Shown here in pieces: positions 1-5,066 of a stretch of 5,066 nucleotides of DNA. The position numbers were made by a program, and so were the translations under genes. The notes beneath the pieces are model-generated. The model saw only the letters and a list, made by a program, of their open reading frames with translations, was not told the DNA's origin and made no database searches. The DNA is taken from positions 1 through 5,066 of the forward strand of contig SLHB01000349.1 in NCBI GenBank assembly GCA_007136375.1, read 5' to 3'. Every line of letters starts with the position of its first letter. Position 1 is the first letter of the stretch. The DNA is from Candidatus Hydrogenedentota bacterium. GTDB taxonomy: Bacteria; Hydrogenedentota; Hydrogenedentia; Hydrogenedentales; SLHB01.

Positions 1-689
1 CCTGCCACGCCTGGGGCGCCAAGTGGCGCGGCAAGGGCGCGGGAGCGCTTGGACACGCGGGCGTGTTCAGCTTCTACGGCAGTAAGAACGTCGCTGCGGG
101 CGAGGGCGGCGCCATTACCAGTGACGACGAAGCGTACATGGATCGCTGTTGGTCCATCATCAATTGCGGCCGCGCCAAGGACGGTCCCTGGTACTATCAT
201 GAAAGCCTGGGCACGAACGCGCGGATCACCGAGTTCACGGGGGCCCTGTTGCTGGGCCAGCTTTCCCGCTTGGACGACCACACGGCCCGGCGGGAAGCCA
301 ACGCGGCCATCCTCAATGAAGCCCTCGGCGCCATCGAAGGCCTCACGCCCCAGCCGGGCGACGAGCGAATCACCCGGCGGGCCTACCATCTTTACTGCAT
401 CCGGCTCGATCCCGAATCCTTCGGATGCTCCCGGGAGCGTTTCGTGGCGGCCGCGCAAGCCGAGGGCCTGCCGGTCACGCCGGGCTATCCCCTGCCCCTC
501 CACGAGCAACCCGTGTTCAAGAACCACCCCGGTTGCCGCGCCGAACCTTGCCCCGTGGCGACAGACTTGTGTTACAACAGTGGCCTGTGGTTCGCCCATC
601 CCATCTTGCTTGGCTCGGAGGCGGACATGGAGGCGATCATCGCGATCGCCGAGAAAGTGAAGCGGAACGCGGGCCGGCTCGCGGAGTGA
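1..689 (+). CDS. DegT/DnrJ/EryC1/StrS family PLP aminotransferase, 3' part
   Basis: Cytoplasmic PLP-dependent aminotransferase of the family that puts amino groups on nucleotide-linked keto-sugars or keto-cyclitols, usually for cell-surface polysaccharide or aminoglycoside-type products. The reading frame is open from base 3 and ends at TGA 687-689, giving 228 residues. Family members are about 370-400 residues, so roughly the first 150 lie outside the window. The visible part opens at the end of the E-D-A-x-H-A region (CHAWGAKW). It then has the PLP-lysine motif SFYGSKN (Lys codon 84-86), followed by GEGGAI, and the LGTNARITEFTGALLLGQL segment typical of the family. The later RRAYHLY and PVTPGYPLPL segments recall the glutamine:scyllo-inosose aminotransferase (StsC/BtrR-like) branch, from memory of that branch; the substrate cannot be fixed from sequence. 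The GTG at base 63 is an internal valine, not a start. Family very sure, substrate unknown. Confidence 0.93.
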   Translation, partial: CHAWGAKWRGKGAGALGHAGVFSFYGSKNVAAGEGGAITSDDEAYMDRCWSIINCGRAKDGPWYYHESLGTNARITEFTGALLLGQLSRLDDHTARREANAAILNEALGAIEGLTPQPGDERITRRAYHLYCIRLDPESFGCSRERFVAAAQAEGLPVTPGYPLPLHEQPVFKNHPGCRAEPCPVATDLCYNSGLWFAHPILLGSEADMEAIIAIAEKVKRNAGRLAE

Positions 690-803
690 ATGATTCTCCC
701 TCCCATGCCGATAATCCAGCGGGGACGCCGCCTCCGCCGCGCCGTGTCCACGGCCTTCCACGCCAATGATCCCGCATGCGTCCCGCCAACCACATGATCG
801 CTC

Positions 804-812
804 TGGTATAAT
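804..812 (+). promoter_or_regulatory. Extended -10 promoter for the PilT-family gene
   Basis: TGG at 804-806 is followed by a perfect TATAAT at 807-812, an extended -10 element of the sigma-70 type. No good -35 hexamer lies 16-18 bp upstream (784-789 reads cgccaa), which fits an extended -10 promoter. A start near 819-820 would give a leader of about 42 nt ahead of the ATG at 862. This suggests the ATPase gene is transcribed on its own and not only by read-through from the aminotransferase gene. Confidence 0.65.
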
Positions 813-844
813 TGTGCTGAGTGTGACGCCGCCAGTTGCAGACT

Positions 845-850
845 AGGGGA
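845..850 (+). promoter_or_regulatory. Ribosome binding site of the PilT-family gene
   Basis: AGGGGA, continuing into the purine run AAGAGA, lies 11 nt before the ATG at 862. It supports that start, which also gives an N-terminus of normal length for the family. Confidence 0.6.
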
Positions 851-861
851 AAGAGACACAT

Positions 862-1962
862 ATGCTAAGCCTTCAGAAGATACTGACCTATGGTGTGAAA
901 CACGGCGCGTCGGACGTCCACCTCACGGTGGCGAGCCCGCCCGCCATCCGCGTCGACGGCGTCATCCGCTTTGTCGGCGACGACGCCCTCGCGCCCGAGG
1001 ACACGGAGCGCTTTCTAGGGGAAATTCTGAACGAAAAGCAGCTAGAGCGCTTTATGGAGTCGGGAGACTACGACGTCGCGGTGAGTTATCCCGGCCTGGG
1101 CCGCTTCCGCGTGAACTGTCTGCGGCAACGGGGTTCTGTCGGCATCGTGATGCGCTATGTGAAGTCGAAGATCCTCGACTTCGAGGCGCTCCACCTGCCC
1201 GTGCGCAGCATGGATAAGATTGCGAGCCTCCCCCGCGGCCTCGTGCTTATCACGGGCACGACAGGCAGTGGTAAATCCACGACGCTGGCATCGATCATCG
1301 ACAAGATCAACGCGACGAAACGGCTTCACGTGGTCACGCTGGAGGACCCCATCGAATACCTCCACGAGAACAAGAAGAGCATCATCACCCAGCGTGAAGT
1401 CAGCATCGACACGAAAGACTTCTACGTGGCCCTCCGCGCCGTGATGCGCGAAGATCCCGACATCATTCTCATCGGCGAGATGCGCGACGCGGAGACTTTC
1501 CAGGCGGCCATTTCCGCCGCCGAAACGGGGCACTTGGTCTTCAGCACCTTGCACACCACCAACGCCATGATGACCATCGACCGCATCATGGACCTGTTCC
1601 CGTCGAACCAGCAGCAACAGGTGCGCCACCAGCTCTCGCTTCAGCTTCGGGCGGCCGTGGCCCAGCGGCTCATCCCCGCATCGGACGGCGAAGGCCGCGT
1701 GCCCGCCGTGGAGGTCATGTTCAATACGCCGGGCATCGCGGGTCTCATCAAAGACAATGCGATCAAGCAAATTCCTGTGGCCATTGCGGCGGGGAAAGAA
1801 GAGCAGATGCAGAGCTTCAACATGAGCCTCGTGGAGCTGGTGAAGGACCGGCTCATCACACAGAACGAGGCGGAATGGTGGTCGGATAACCCCGACGAGC
1901 TGAAGATGAACCTCCAGGGGATCTACCTCAGCCAAGGGCGGGGCGGCATCCTCAAACGCTAA
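862..1962 (+). CDS. pilT: PilT/PilU-family type IV pilus retraction ATPase
   Basis: Hexameric cytoplasmic ATPase that powers type IV pilus retraction (twitching motility, surface sensing, DNA uptake) at the inner-membrane pilus base. At 366 residues it is close to the usual 345-380. The N-terminal PAS-like domain (about 1-100) has the typical ASDVHL and PPAIRVDG segments. The RecA-like domain carries Walker A GTTGSGKST (G132-T140, Lys138), the Asp box TLEDPIEY (159-166), Walker B DPDIILIGEMRD with Glu206, and the His box TGHLVFSTLHTTNA (His224 and His231). The C-terminal AIRNLIRE retraction motif of classical PilT appears here only as GIAGLIKD (291-298), so a PilU-like or accessory retraction role is possible. 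No pilin, pilB, pilC or pilM-Q gene is in the window. The gene has its own promoter upstream and converges on the diguanylate cyclase gene. Family very sure; PilT versus PilU assignment uncertain. Confidence 0.95.
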   Translation: MLSLQKILTYGVKHGASDVHLTVASPPAIRVDGVIRFVGDDALAPEDTERFLGEILNEKQLERFMESGDYDVAVSYPGLGRFRVNCLRQRGSVGIVMRYVKSKILDFEALHLPVRSMDKIASLPRGLVLITGTTGSGKSTTLASIIDKINATKRLHVVTLEDPIEYLHENKKSIITQREVSIDTKDFYVALRAVMREDPDIILIGEMRDAETFQAAISAAETGHLVFSTLHTTNAMMTIDRIMDLFPSNQQQQVRHQLSLQLRAAVAQRLIPASDGEGRVPAVEVMFNTPGIAGLIKDNAIKQIPVAIAAGKEEQMQSFNMSLVELVKDRLITQNEAEWWSDNPDELKMNLQGIYLSQGRGGILKR

Positions 1963-1990
1963 ACTCCGCGCTCATAGGGGCCCGAATGCG

Positions 1991-3040
1991 TTACAGCTCG
2001 GCGAGGGCGACCCGGTCGCGGCCGCTGGCCTTGGCCCGGTACAGGGCCCGGTCGGCGGCGGTGATCATCTTGGAAGGCTTCTCGAAGGAAGGCGAATAGG
2101 CCGCCACGCCGAAGCTCGCCGTCACGTGCAATTCTTGCCCCTCGTCGCCCTTGAACGAATGCTCCCGGATCCGCGCGCACAACTTGTTGGCGAGAACGGC
2201 GGCTTCATGCAGCCGGGTCTCCGGCAGGATCACCGCCACTTCCTCGCCGCCGTAGCGGCAGCAAATATCGGATTTCCGCGTGTTGCCCGAGATGAGTTGC
2301 GCGAACTGACAGAGCACCGCGTCGCCCGTCTGGTGGCCGTGGGTGTCGTTGAAAGCCTTGAAGTGATCGATGTCGATGAGGAGGACCGAAAACATCCGCC
2401 GGTACCGCTCGGCGGCGCTGAACTCCTCTTCCAGGCGCAAGTCGAAGTAACGGCGGACGTAGAGCCCCGTGAGGCTGTCTGTAACGGCCATGGCGTAGAG
2501 CCGCGCGTTATTGATGGACACCGCCACCTGCGCGCCAAGGCTACGGTAGAGATTCTCGTCGGCGTGGGTGAAGGTTTTCCCTTCTTCGGGCTCCTCGGCG
2601 TGGAGCGCGCCGAGTATGCGGTTATTGGCGGCGAGGGGGATGCACACTTCCGCGGGGTAGTCCGTTGACTCCACGATGACCCTGCGCTCGCGGATGGCTT
2701 GGGGCACGATGGAGTTGCGGGGCTCGATGTGTTCCTCCGCCAAGCGGCTGTGGCCAATCGTCTCGCCGTTGAACCGGGCGATAAGCGGCTTAATATCCCC
2801 CGTCTCCTCGTCGTACTCGTAGATGACGATGCGCCGGGCCTCGAGCGCGCCTTCCAACACACTCGCCACGTGCTTCAGCGTGTCGTGAAGGTCCAGGCTG
2901 GTGTTGATGGCGAGACTGATCTCCCGGAGCGTTGAGAGGTACTCCACCTCCCGCAGCAACGCCGTATAGCTCCGGTACAACGACTCATAATCCAATACGA
3001 GCGGATCGGACTGGCGTTGTTGCCTTCCCGCCATTTCCAT
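1991..3040 (-). CDS. GAF-GGDEF diguanylate cyclase
   Basis: Makes cyclic di-GMP from two GTP; probably cytoplasmic, as no signal peptide or membrane segment is seen. The protein is 349 residues from the ATG at 3038-3040. A helical, likely coiled-coil N-terminus (about 15-45) leads into a GAF sensor domain (about 40-182) of unknown ligand, a joining helix, and a GGDEF domain (about 183-345). Seen in the GGDEF domain are DSLTGL (188-193), the metal-binding LIDIDHFK with Asp223, the active-site RYGGEEV (262-268), and an inhibitory I-site R255-K-S-D258 placed just before it. The cyclase should therefore be active and feedback-inhibited by its product. The last position of the signature is Val where Phe is usual. 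The frame is open upstream to a GTG at 3092-3094 (367 residues). The ATG at 3040 is preferred because GGAGG sits 8 nt before it and the extra 18 residues are not part of any domain. It converges on the pilus ATPase gene, with a 28-bp gap and no evident terminator. Confidence 0.95.
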   Translation of the reverse strand: MEMAGRQQRQSDPLVLDYESLYRSYTALLREVEYLSTLREISLAINTSLDLHDTLKHVASVLEGALEARRIVIYEYDEETGDIKPLIARFNGETIGHSRLAEEHIEPRNSIVPQAIRERRVIVESTDYPAEVCIPLAANNRILGALHAEEPEEGKTFTHADENLYRSLGAQVAVSINNARLYAMAVTDSLTGLYVRRYFDLRLEEEFSAAERYRRMFSVLLIDIDHFKAFNDTHGHQTGDAVLCQFAQLISGNTRKSDICCRYGGEEVAVILPETRLHEAAVLANKLCARIREHSFKGDEGQELHVTASFGVAAYSPSFEKPSKMITAADRALYRAKASGRDRVALAEL

Positions 3041-3048
3041 CTGCAATT

Positions 3049-3053
3049 CCTCC
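3049..3053 (-). promoter_or_regulatory. Shine-Dalgarno that sets the diguanylate cyclase start
   Basis: Read on the minus strand, GGAGG (continuing as GGAGGAA) lies exactly 8 nt before the ATG at 3040. No comparable site precedes the longer GTG start at 3094. This decides the start codon in favour of the 349-residue protein. Confidence 0.75.
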
Positions 3054-3173
3054 ACGTTGCCAGTACAACGGGCGCCGTCCGCCGTGAAACACACCGGACG
3101 TTGCCCGCCTGACGCGGCCCCCTCGCGGCGGGAGGCCCCAGTAGGCCACTAGAACCCTCGGCCCGCCTTTCTC

Positions 3174-3179
3174 TATAAT
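3174..3179 (+). promoter_or_regulatory. Candidate -10 element TATAAT
   Basis: A perfect TATAAT in a GC-rich region, 212 nt before the ATG of the DUF2400 gene. There is no upstream TG extension and no clear -35 (3151-3156 reads agaacc). If used, it gives a leader of about 205 nt that includes both downstream hairpins. It could instead drive a small RNA, or be chance. Confidence 0.35.
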
Positions 3180-3319
3180 GCGGCAAATTAAGCAGGAATA
3201 GCAAGTCAAGTCTAGCGAACCCGCGCCCCGGCTCACCAGCCTTCGGCACGACGCTGATGTTTCCGCAGTTTTGCCCTGGAACAGCGCTTTGGAATCGCGG
3301 CGGGTTGACCAGGTCATGT

Positions 3320-3334
3320 GCGCCACGGAGGCGC
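3320..3334 (+). other. Short GC stem-loop in the DUF2400 leader
   Basis: GCGCC (3320-3324) pairs with GGCGC (3330-3334) around a 5-nt loop, acgga, and is followed by TTT. Five base pairs and three T are too little for a confident terminator. The right arm can also pair with GCGCC at 3349-3353, which would break the next hairpin. Confidence 0.3.
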
Positions 3335-3344
3335 TTTCCGAAAA

Positions 3345-3368
3345 CGCCGCGCCGCAGCCAGCGCGGCG
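3345..3368. other. 8-bp GC hairpin just upstream of the DUF2400 start
   Basis: CGCCGCGC (3345-3352) is the perfect reverse complement of GCGCGGCG (3361-3368), with an 8-nt loop. AAAA at 3341-3344 precedes it, so on the minus strand it reads as a GC hairpin followed by TTTT, like a short intrinsic terminator for transcription coming from the right. On the plus strand its 3' arm ends 23 nt before the ATG at 3392. Either use is inference. Confidence 0.4.
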
Positions 3369-3391
3369 GGAACCCCAACGAAACCACGTGA

Positions 3392-4204
3392 ATGCTTGAT
3401 CGGACGCCCCTCAGCCGCCTGGCTTTGCTCGAAGAACTCTACCGCGACTTCAACGATCGGCGGCATGTCGCGCCGGACCCCCTCACCCCCGTGCTGACGC
3501 AAGCGGATCCGGCCGACCGGGAAGTGACCGCGCTCGTGGCGGCCGCCCTCGCCTTTGGGAAAGCCAGCGGCATCGAGGCGGCGGCCGCGGACGCGCTGGG
3601 CCGGTTTCCCGCCCCGGCGGCGGATCTGGCGCGCCTGAATCAGCGCGCGATCGAAGCGCGCTGCAAGGGGTTTCAGTACCGGTATGTGAAAACGGCCGAA
3701 CTTGCGGGACTCCTTTGGGGCGTCCGGGAGGTCCGGCGCGCCCACGGCTCTCTGGAGGCCGCGTTTCTCGCCGGTTTCAACGGCGGCCGGGACGGGCCGC
3801 TCGCGGGCGTGGGCCATCTCGCGGATCGGCTACGCGCGGCGCCGGACCGCGCCTGCGGATATCTCGTGCCGGACCCGGCCAAAGGGAGCGCGTGCAAGCG
3901 GCTCCACTTGTTCTTGCGCTGGATGGTCCGGCGGGACGCCGTCGATCCCGGCGGCTGGACGGGCGTAACGCCGGCGCAACTCATCGTGCCCTTGGACACC
4001 CACATGCTACGCATTGCCCAGACCCTTGGGCTGACCCGGCGTAGAAGCGGAGGCCTCGCCACCGCCCTCGAGGTCACGCGGGCCTTCGCCCGCTGGGCGC
4101 CCGGGGATCCGGTCCGCTACGATTTCGCCCTCACCCGCCTGGGCATCCAACGCCTAGAGCGGGGCGGGCGCTTCCTGGAGGCGTGGCGCGCCCTGCCAGA
4201 ATAG
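3392..4204 (+). CDS. TIGR02757/DUF2400 family protein, possible HhH-GPD glycosylase relative
   Basis: A 270-residue soluble protein with no signal peptide, about the usual family length. Family hallmarks seen in order are ELYRDFN (15-21), DPADREVTALVAAALAFGK (39-57), FQYRYVK (94-100), GSLEAAF (119-125), GSACKRLHLFLRWMVRRD (165-182), IVPLDTHMLRIAQTLGLTRR (198-217) and DPVRYDFALTRLG (239-251). No biochemical function is established for the family as far as I know. The PLDTHMLRIAQTLGL segment resembles the VDTHxxR block that holds the catalytic Asp of HhH-GPD DNA glycosylases, with Lys169 as a possible partner for Asp202; that role is inference. The start is the first in-frame one, because TGA directly precedes the ATG (3389-3391). 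No Shine-Dalgarno lies at normal distance; GGCGGG at 3365-3370 is too far. The gene appears monocistronic. Confidence 0.92.
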   Translation: MLDRTPLSRLALLEELYRDFNDRRHVAPDPLTPVLTQADPADREVTALVAAALAFGKASGIEAAAADALGRFPAPAADLARLNQRAIEARCKGFQYRYVKTAELAGLLWGVREVRRAHGSLEAAFLAGFNGGRDGPLAGVGHLADRLRAAPDRACGYLVPDPAKGSACKRLHLFLRWMVRRDAVDPGGWTGVTPAQLIVPLDTHMLRIAQTLGLTRRRSGGLATALEVTRAFARWAPGDPVRYDFALTRLGIQRLERGGRFLEAWRALPE

Positions 4205-4236
4205 CGGGGCGGCGCCTCTGAAACCGCTTACCCCGC
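4204..4236 (+). other. Stem-loop at the end of the DUF2400 gene, weak terminator candidate
   Basis: GCGGGG (4204-4209, starting at the last base of the stop codon) pairs with CCCCGC (4231-4236), with an inner CGG/CCG pairing possible (4210-4212 with 4224-4226). No T-run follows; the next bases are agtccagtct. It may end or protect the DUF2400 transcript, but it is not a standard intrinsic terminator. Confidence 0.25.
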
Positions 4237-4254
4237 AGTCCAGTCTAAAACTCG

Positions 4255-4283
4255 TGAACAACCGGGCCGGACCAGAGTCTAAT
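4255..4283 (+). promoter_or_regulatory. Candidate sigma-70 promoter for the efflux adaptor gene
   Basis: TGAACA (4255-4260, 4 of 6 to TTGACA) and TCTAAT (4278-4283, 5 of 6 to TATAAT) are spaced 17 bp apart. Transcription would start near 4290 and give a leader of about 143 nt. This is the best match found between 4205 and 4433, but matches this weak arise by chance. Confidence 0.3.
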
Positions 4284-4391
4284 GCGTGGGTTCTCTCGCG
4301 AATTCCAGCGAAACCTCGGCGATGCTCCTTGAGATCGCCATCAAACCCAAGAAAAACGACACACCAACGGACCAGGCCAATCTCGTTACAA

Positions 4392-4415
4392 CACGGCGCC
4401 AGCCCGGCGGCCGTG
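4392..4415 (+). other. Bulged hairpin just upstream of the adaptor RBS
   Basis: CACGGC (4392-4397) pairs with GCCGTG (4410-4415). GCC (4398-4400) pairs with GGC (4406-4408) around the loop agccc, leaving only G4409 bulged: nine GC-rich pairs in 24 nt. It ends 8 nt before the Shine-Dalgarno at 4424. No T-run follows, so it is not a terminator. It could influence transcript stability or translation of the adaptor gene. Confidence 0.4.
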
Positions 4416-4423
4416 CGCAAATT

Positions 4424-4429
4424 AGGAGG
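4424..4429 (+). promoter_or_regulatory. Consensus Shine-Dalgarno of the efflux adaptor gene
   Basis: Perfect AGGAGG, 4 nt before the ATG at 4434. The spacing is short but workable. The start it supports gives a complete lipoprotein signal peptide, which confirms it. Confidence 0.8.
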
Positions 4430-4433
4430 ACAC

Positions 4434-5066
4434 ATGGGCAGATTAGCCGCGATGCTCATCATCGCCATGGCGGGCGCGCTCGCCCTGGCGGGATGCAACA
4501 TAGGCGGCCTAACCGCCACCGCCGAGGGGGACGGCGACGCGAACGGCGATGAGGACCGGGAGACCCTGGCGATCCCTGTGGAAGTCGAACTGCCTCACCG
4601 CAGCGATATTTCGGCTTACTTTGAAACCACGACGCGGGTGGAAGCCGAGCATCGCGTCGAAGTGATGGCGGAAGCCGTCGGCCGCGCGTCTAGCATACAT
4701 GTGGACGAGGGCGACATCGTCAACCAGGGCGACATCCTTGCCGAACTGGACAAACGCGAGGCCGAGTCGTCCCTCCGGCAGACCGAAGTCCAGCTCCGGC
4801 AACACCGGACCGAGTTGGACCGGGCGCGCCGCGGCTACGAATTGGGCATCATCCCCCGGGCGGAATACGAGAGCGCCCGCTTCGCCTACGAGCAAAGCTT
4901 GGCCAGTCTGGAAAGCCAGCGCATCCAACTGGACCACCTCACCGTCCGCGCGCCCATCGCGGGCATCGTCACGGAACTGCACGCGCGGACGGGCAGCATG
5001 ATCTCATCGGGCTCGCCCCTGTGCACCATCGTGGATCCCAACTCCTACCGCCTCGTCATCAATCCG
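4434..5066 (+). CDS. Efflux RND/HlyD-family periplasmic adaptor lipoprotein, 5' part
   Basis: Membrane fusion (adaptor) protein that joins an inner-membrane pump, usually of the RND type, to an outer-membrane channel. The frame runs off the right edge after 211 residues; complete members have about 350-420. A signal peptide (1-20) ends in the lipobox LAGC with Cys21 as the lipidation site. An acidic, Gly-rich linker follows (about 31-43). Then come the first half of the barrel-sandwich (lipoyl-like) domain, containing HVDEGDIVNQGDILAELD (89-106), and an alpha-hairpin (about 109-168) whose turn reads LGIIPRAEYE (137-146). The second lipoyl half contains LTVRAPIAGIVTEL (169-182) and GSPLCTIVDP (193-202). 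The beta-barrel begins at YRLVINP. The hairpin is short, about 60 residues. The pump gene is expected just downstream. The gene has its own leader of 229 bp after the DUF2400 gene, so it probably starts a new transcript. Export substrate unknown. Confidence 0.93.
   Translation, partial: MGRLAAMLIIAMAGALALAGCNIGGLTATAEGDGDANGDEDRETLAIPVEVELPHRSDISAYFETTTRVEAEHRVEVMAEAVGRASSIHVDEGDIVNQGDILAELDKREAESSLRQTEVQLRQHRTELDRARRGYELGIIPRAEYESARFAYEQSLASLESQRIQLDHLTVRAPIAGIVTELHARTGSMISSGSPLCTIVDPNSYRLVINP

Larger units (their letters stand above)
3041..3391. other. Divergent intergenic region, 351 bp
   Basis: Lies between the starts of the diguanylate cyclase (minus) and the DUF2400 gene (plus), so it must hold control signals for both. 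Visible on the plus strand are an isolated TATAAT at 3174-3179 and two short GC hairpins at 3320-3334 and 3345-3368. On the minus strand a TTGACT hexamer (complement of 3204-3209) could be a -35 for the cyclase, but no convincing -10 sits at the right distance. Frames crossing this stretch encode only Arg/Gly/Pro-rich low-plausibility peptides. I see no gene in it. Confidence 0.6.

Noticed and set aside
49..660. A 203-codon plus-strand frame overlapping the aminotransferase.
   Set aside because: A Ser/Arg/Pro-rich alternate frame. The frame with the PLP-lysine motif is clearly the coding one.
741..754. Inverted repeat GCCGTG-tc-CACGGC, considered as a terminator for the aminotransferase gene.
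   Set aside because: The loop is only 2 nt and no T-run follows, so it does not fit an intrinsic terminator.
690..797. A 35-residue frame starting directly after the aminotransferase stop (TGA then ATG), preceded by GGAG.
   Set aside because: The arrangement could allow translational coupling, but the peptide is Arg/Pro-rich with no recognisable feature, and it runs through the spacer just ahead of the pilus gene promoter. Chance is more likely.
1042..1935. A 297-codon open frame on the minus strand inside the PilT-family gene.
   Set aside because: It lies fully antisense to a gene with every expected ATPase motif. Its product is His/Arg/Asp-rich with no recognisable domain, as expected from the complement of GC-rich coding sequence.
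2126..2668. A 180-codon plus-strand frame inside the diguanylate cyclase gene.
   Set aside because: Antisense shadow of a clear GAF-GGDEF coding region, with no domain and no RBS.
3041..3094. Longer GTG start for the diguanylate cyclase, adding 18 residues.
   Set aside because: The extra residues belong to no domain and the GTG has no good RBS, whereas the ATG at 3040 has GGAGG 8 nt before it.
4237..4247. AGTCCAGTCTA, nearly matching AGTCAAGTCTA at 3204-3214; each lies about 180 nt before a plus-strand gene start, suggesting a shared operator.
   Set aside because: A one-mismatch 11-mer pair between two intergenic regions of this size is expected by chance at a rate near one, by rough estimate. 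There is no symmetry and no third full copy.
4286..4552. An 88-codon plus-strand frame starting before the adaptor gene.
   Set aside because: It overlaps the adaptor start in another frame, has no RBS, and turns into Arg/His-rich shadow sequence where it overlaps the real gene.

Overview
The window is GC-rich bacterial chromosome, densely coded, from a Gram-negative (diderm) organism. A type IV pilus ATPase and a lipoprotein periplasmic adaptor of a tripartite efflux pump both point to two membranes. No mobile element, tRNA, rRNA or CRISPR array is visible. The gene mix does not name a species. An environmental, poorly characterised lineage is plausible, but that is inference.

Layout from left to right. 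(1) Bases 1-689, plus strand: the C-terminal part of a DegT/DnrJ/EryC1/StrS sugar or aminocyclitol aminotransferase, cut by the window edge. (2) Bases 690-861: spacer with an extended -10 promoter (TGGTATAAT) and an RBS. (3) Bases 862-1962, plus: a complete PilT/PilU-family pilus retraction ATPase. (4) A 28-bp convergent gap. (5) Bases 1991-3040, minus: a GAF-GGDEF diguanylate cyclase. Its true start is set by a strong Shine-Dalgarno and lies 18 codons inside the longest reading frame. (6) Bases 3041-3391: divergent intergenic region with an isolated TATAAT and a run of GC-rich hairpins. (7) Bases 3392-4204, plus: a TIGR02757/DUF2400 protein of unestablished function. (8) Bases 4205-4433: leader region with a bulged hairpin just upstream of a consensus Shine-Dalgarno. 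(9) Bases 4434 to the right edge, plus: the N-terminal 211 residues of a lipoprotein HlyD/RND-type efflux adaptor.

The genes look like separate single-gene units, each with its own leader, not one operon. The closest functional link is between the pilus ATPase and the diguanylate cyclase, since c-di-GMP commonly controls pilus-based motility. They are convergent and so not co-transcribed. The adaptor probably begins an efflux operon, with the RND pump gene expected to the right.

The most interesting item is the DUF2400 protein. Its conserved Lys and Asp motifs resemble the catalytic pair of HhH-GPD DNA glycosylases, and their spacing is closest to the archaeal AGOG type. I saw no clear multi-gene novel system in this window.
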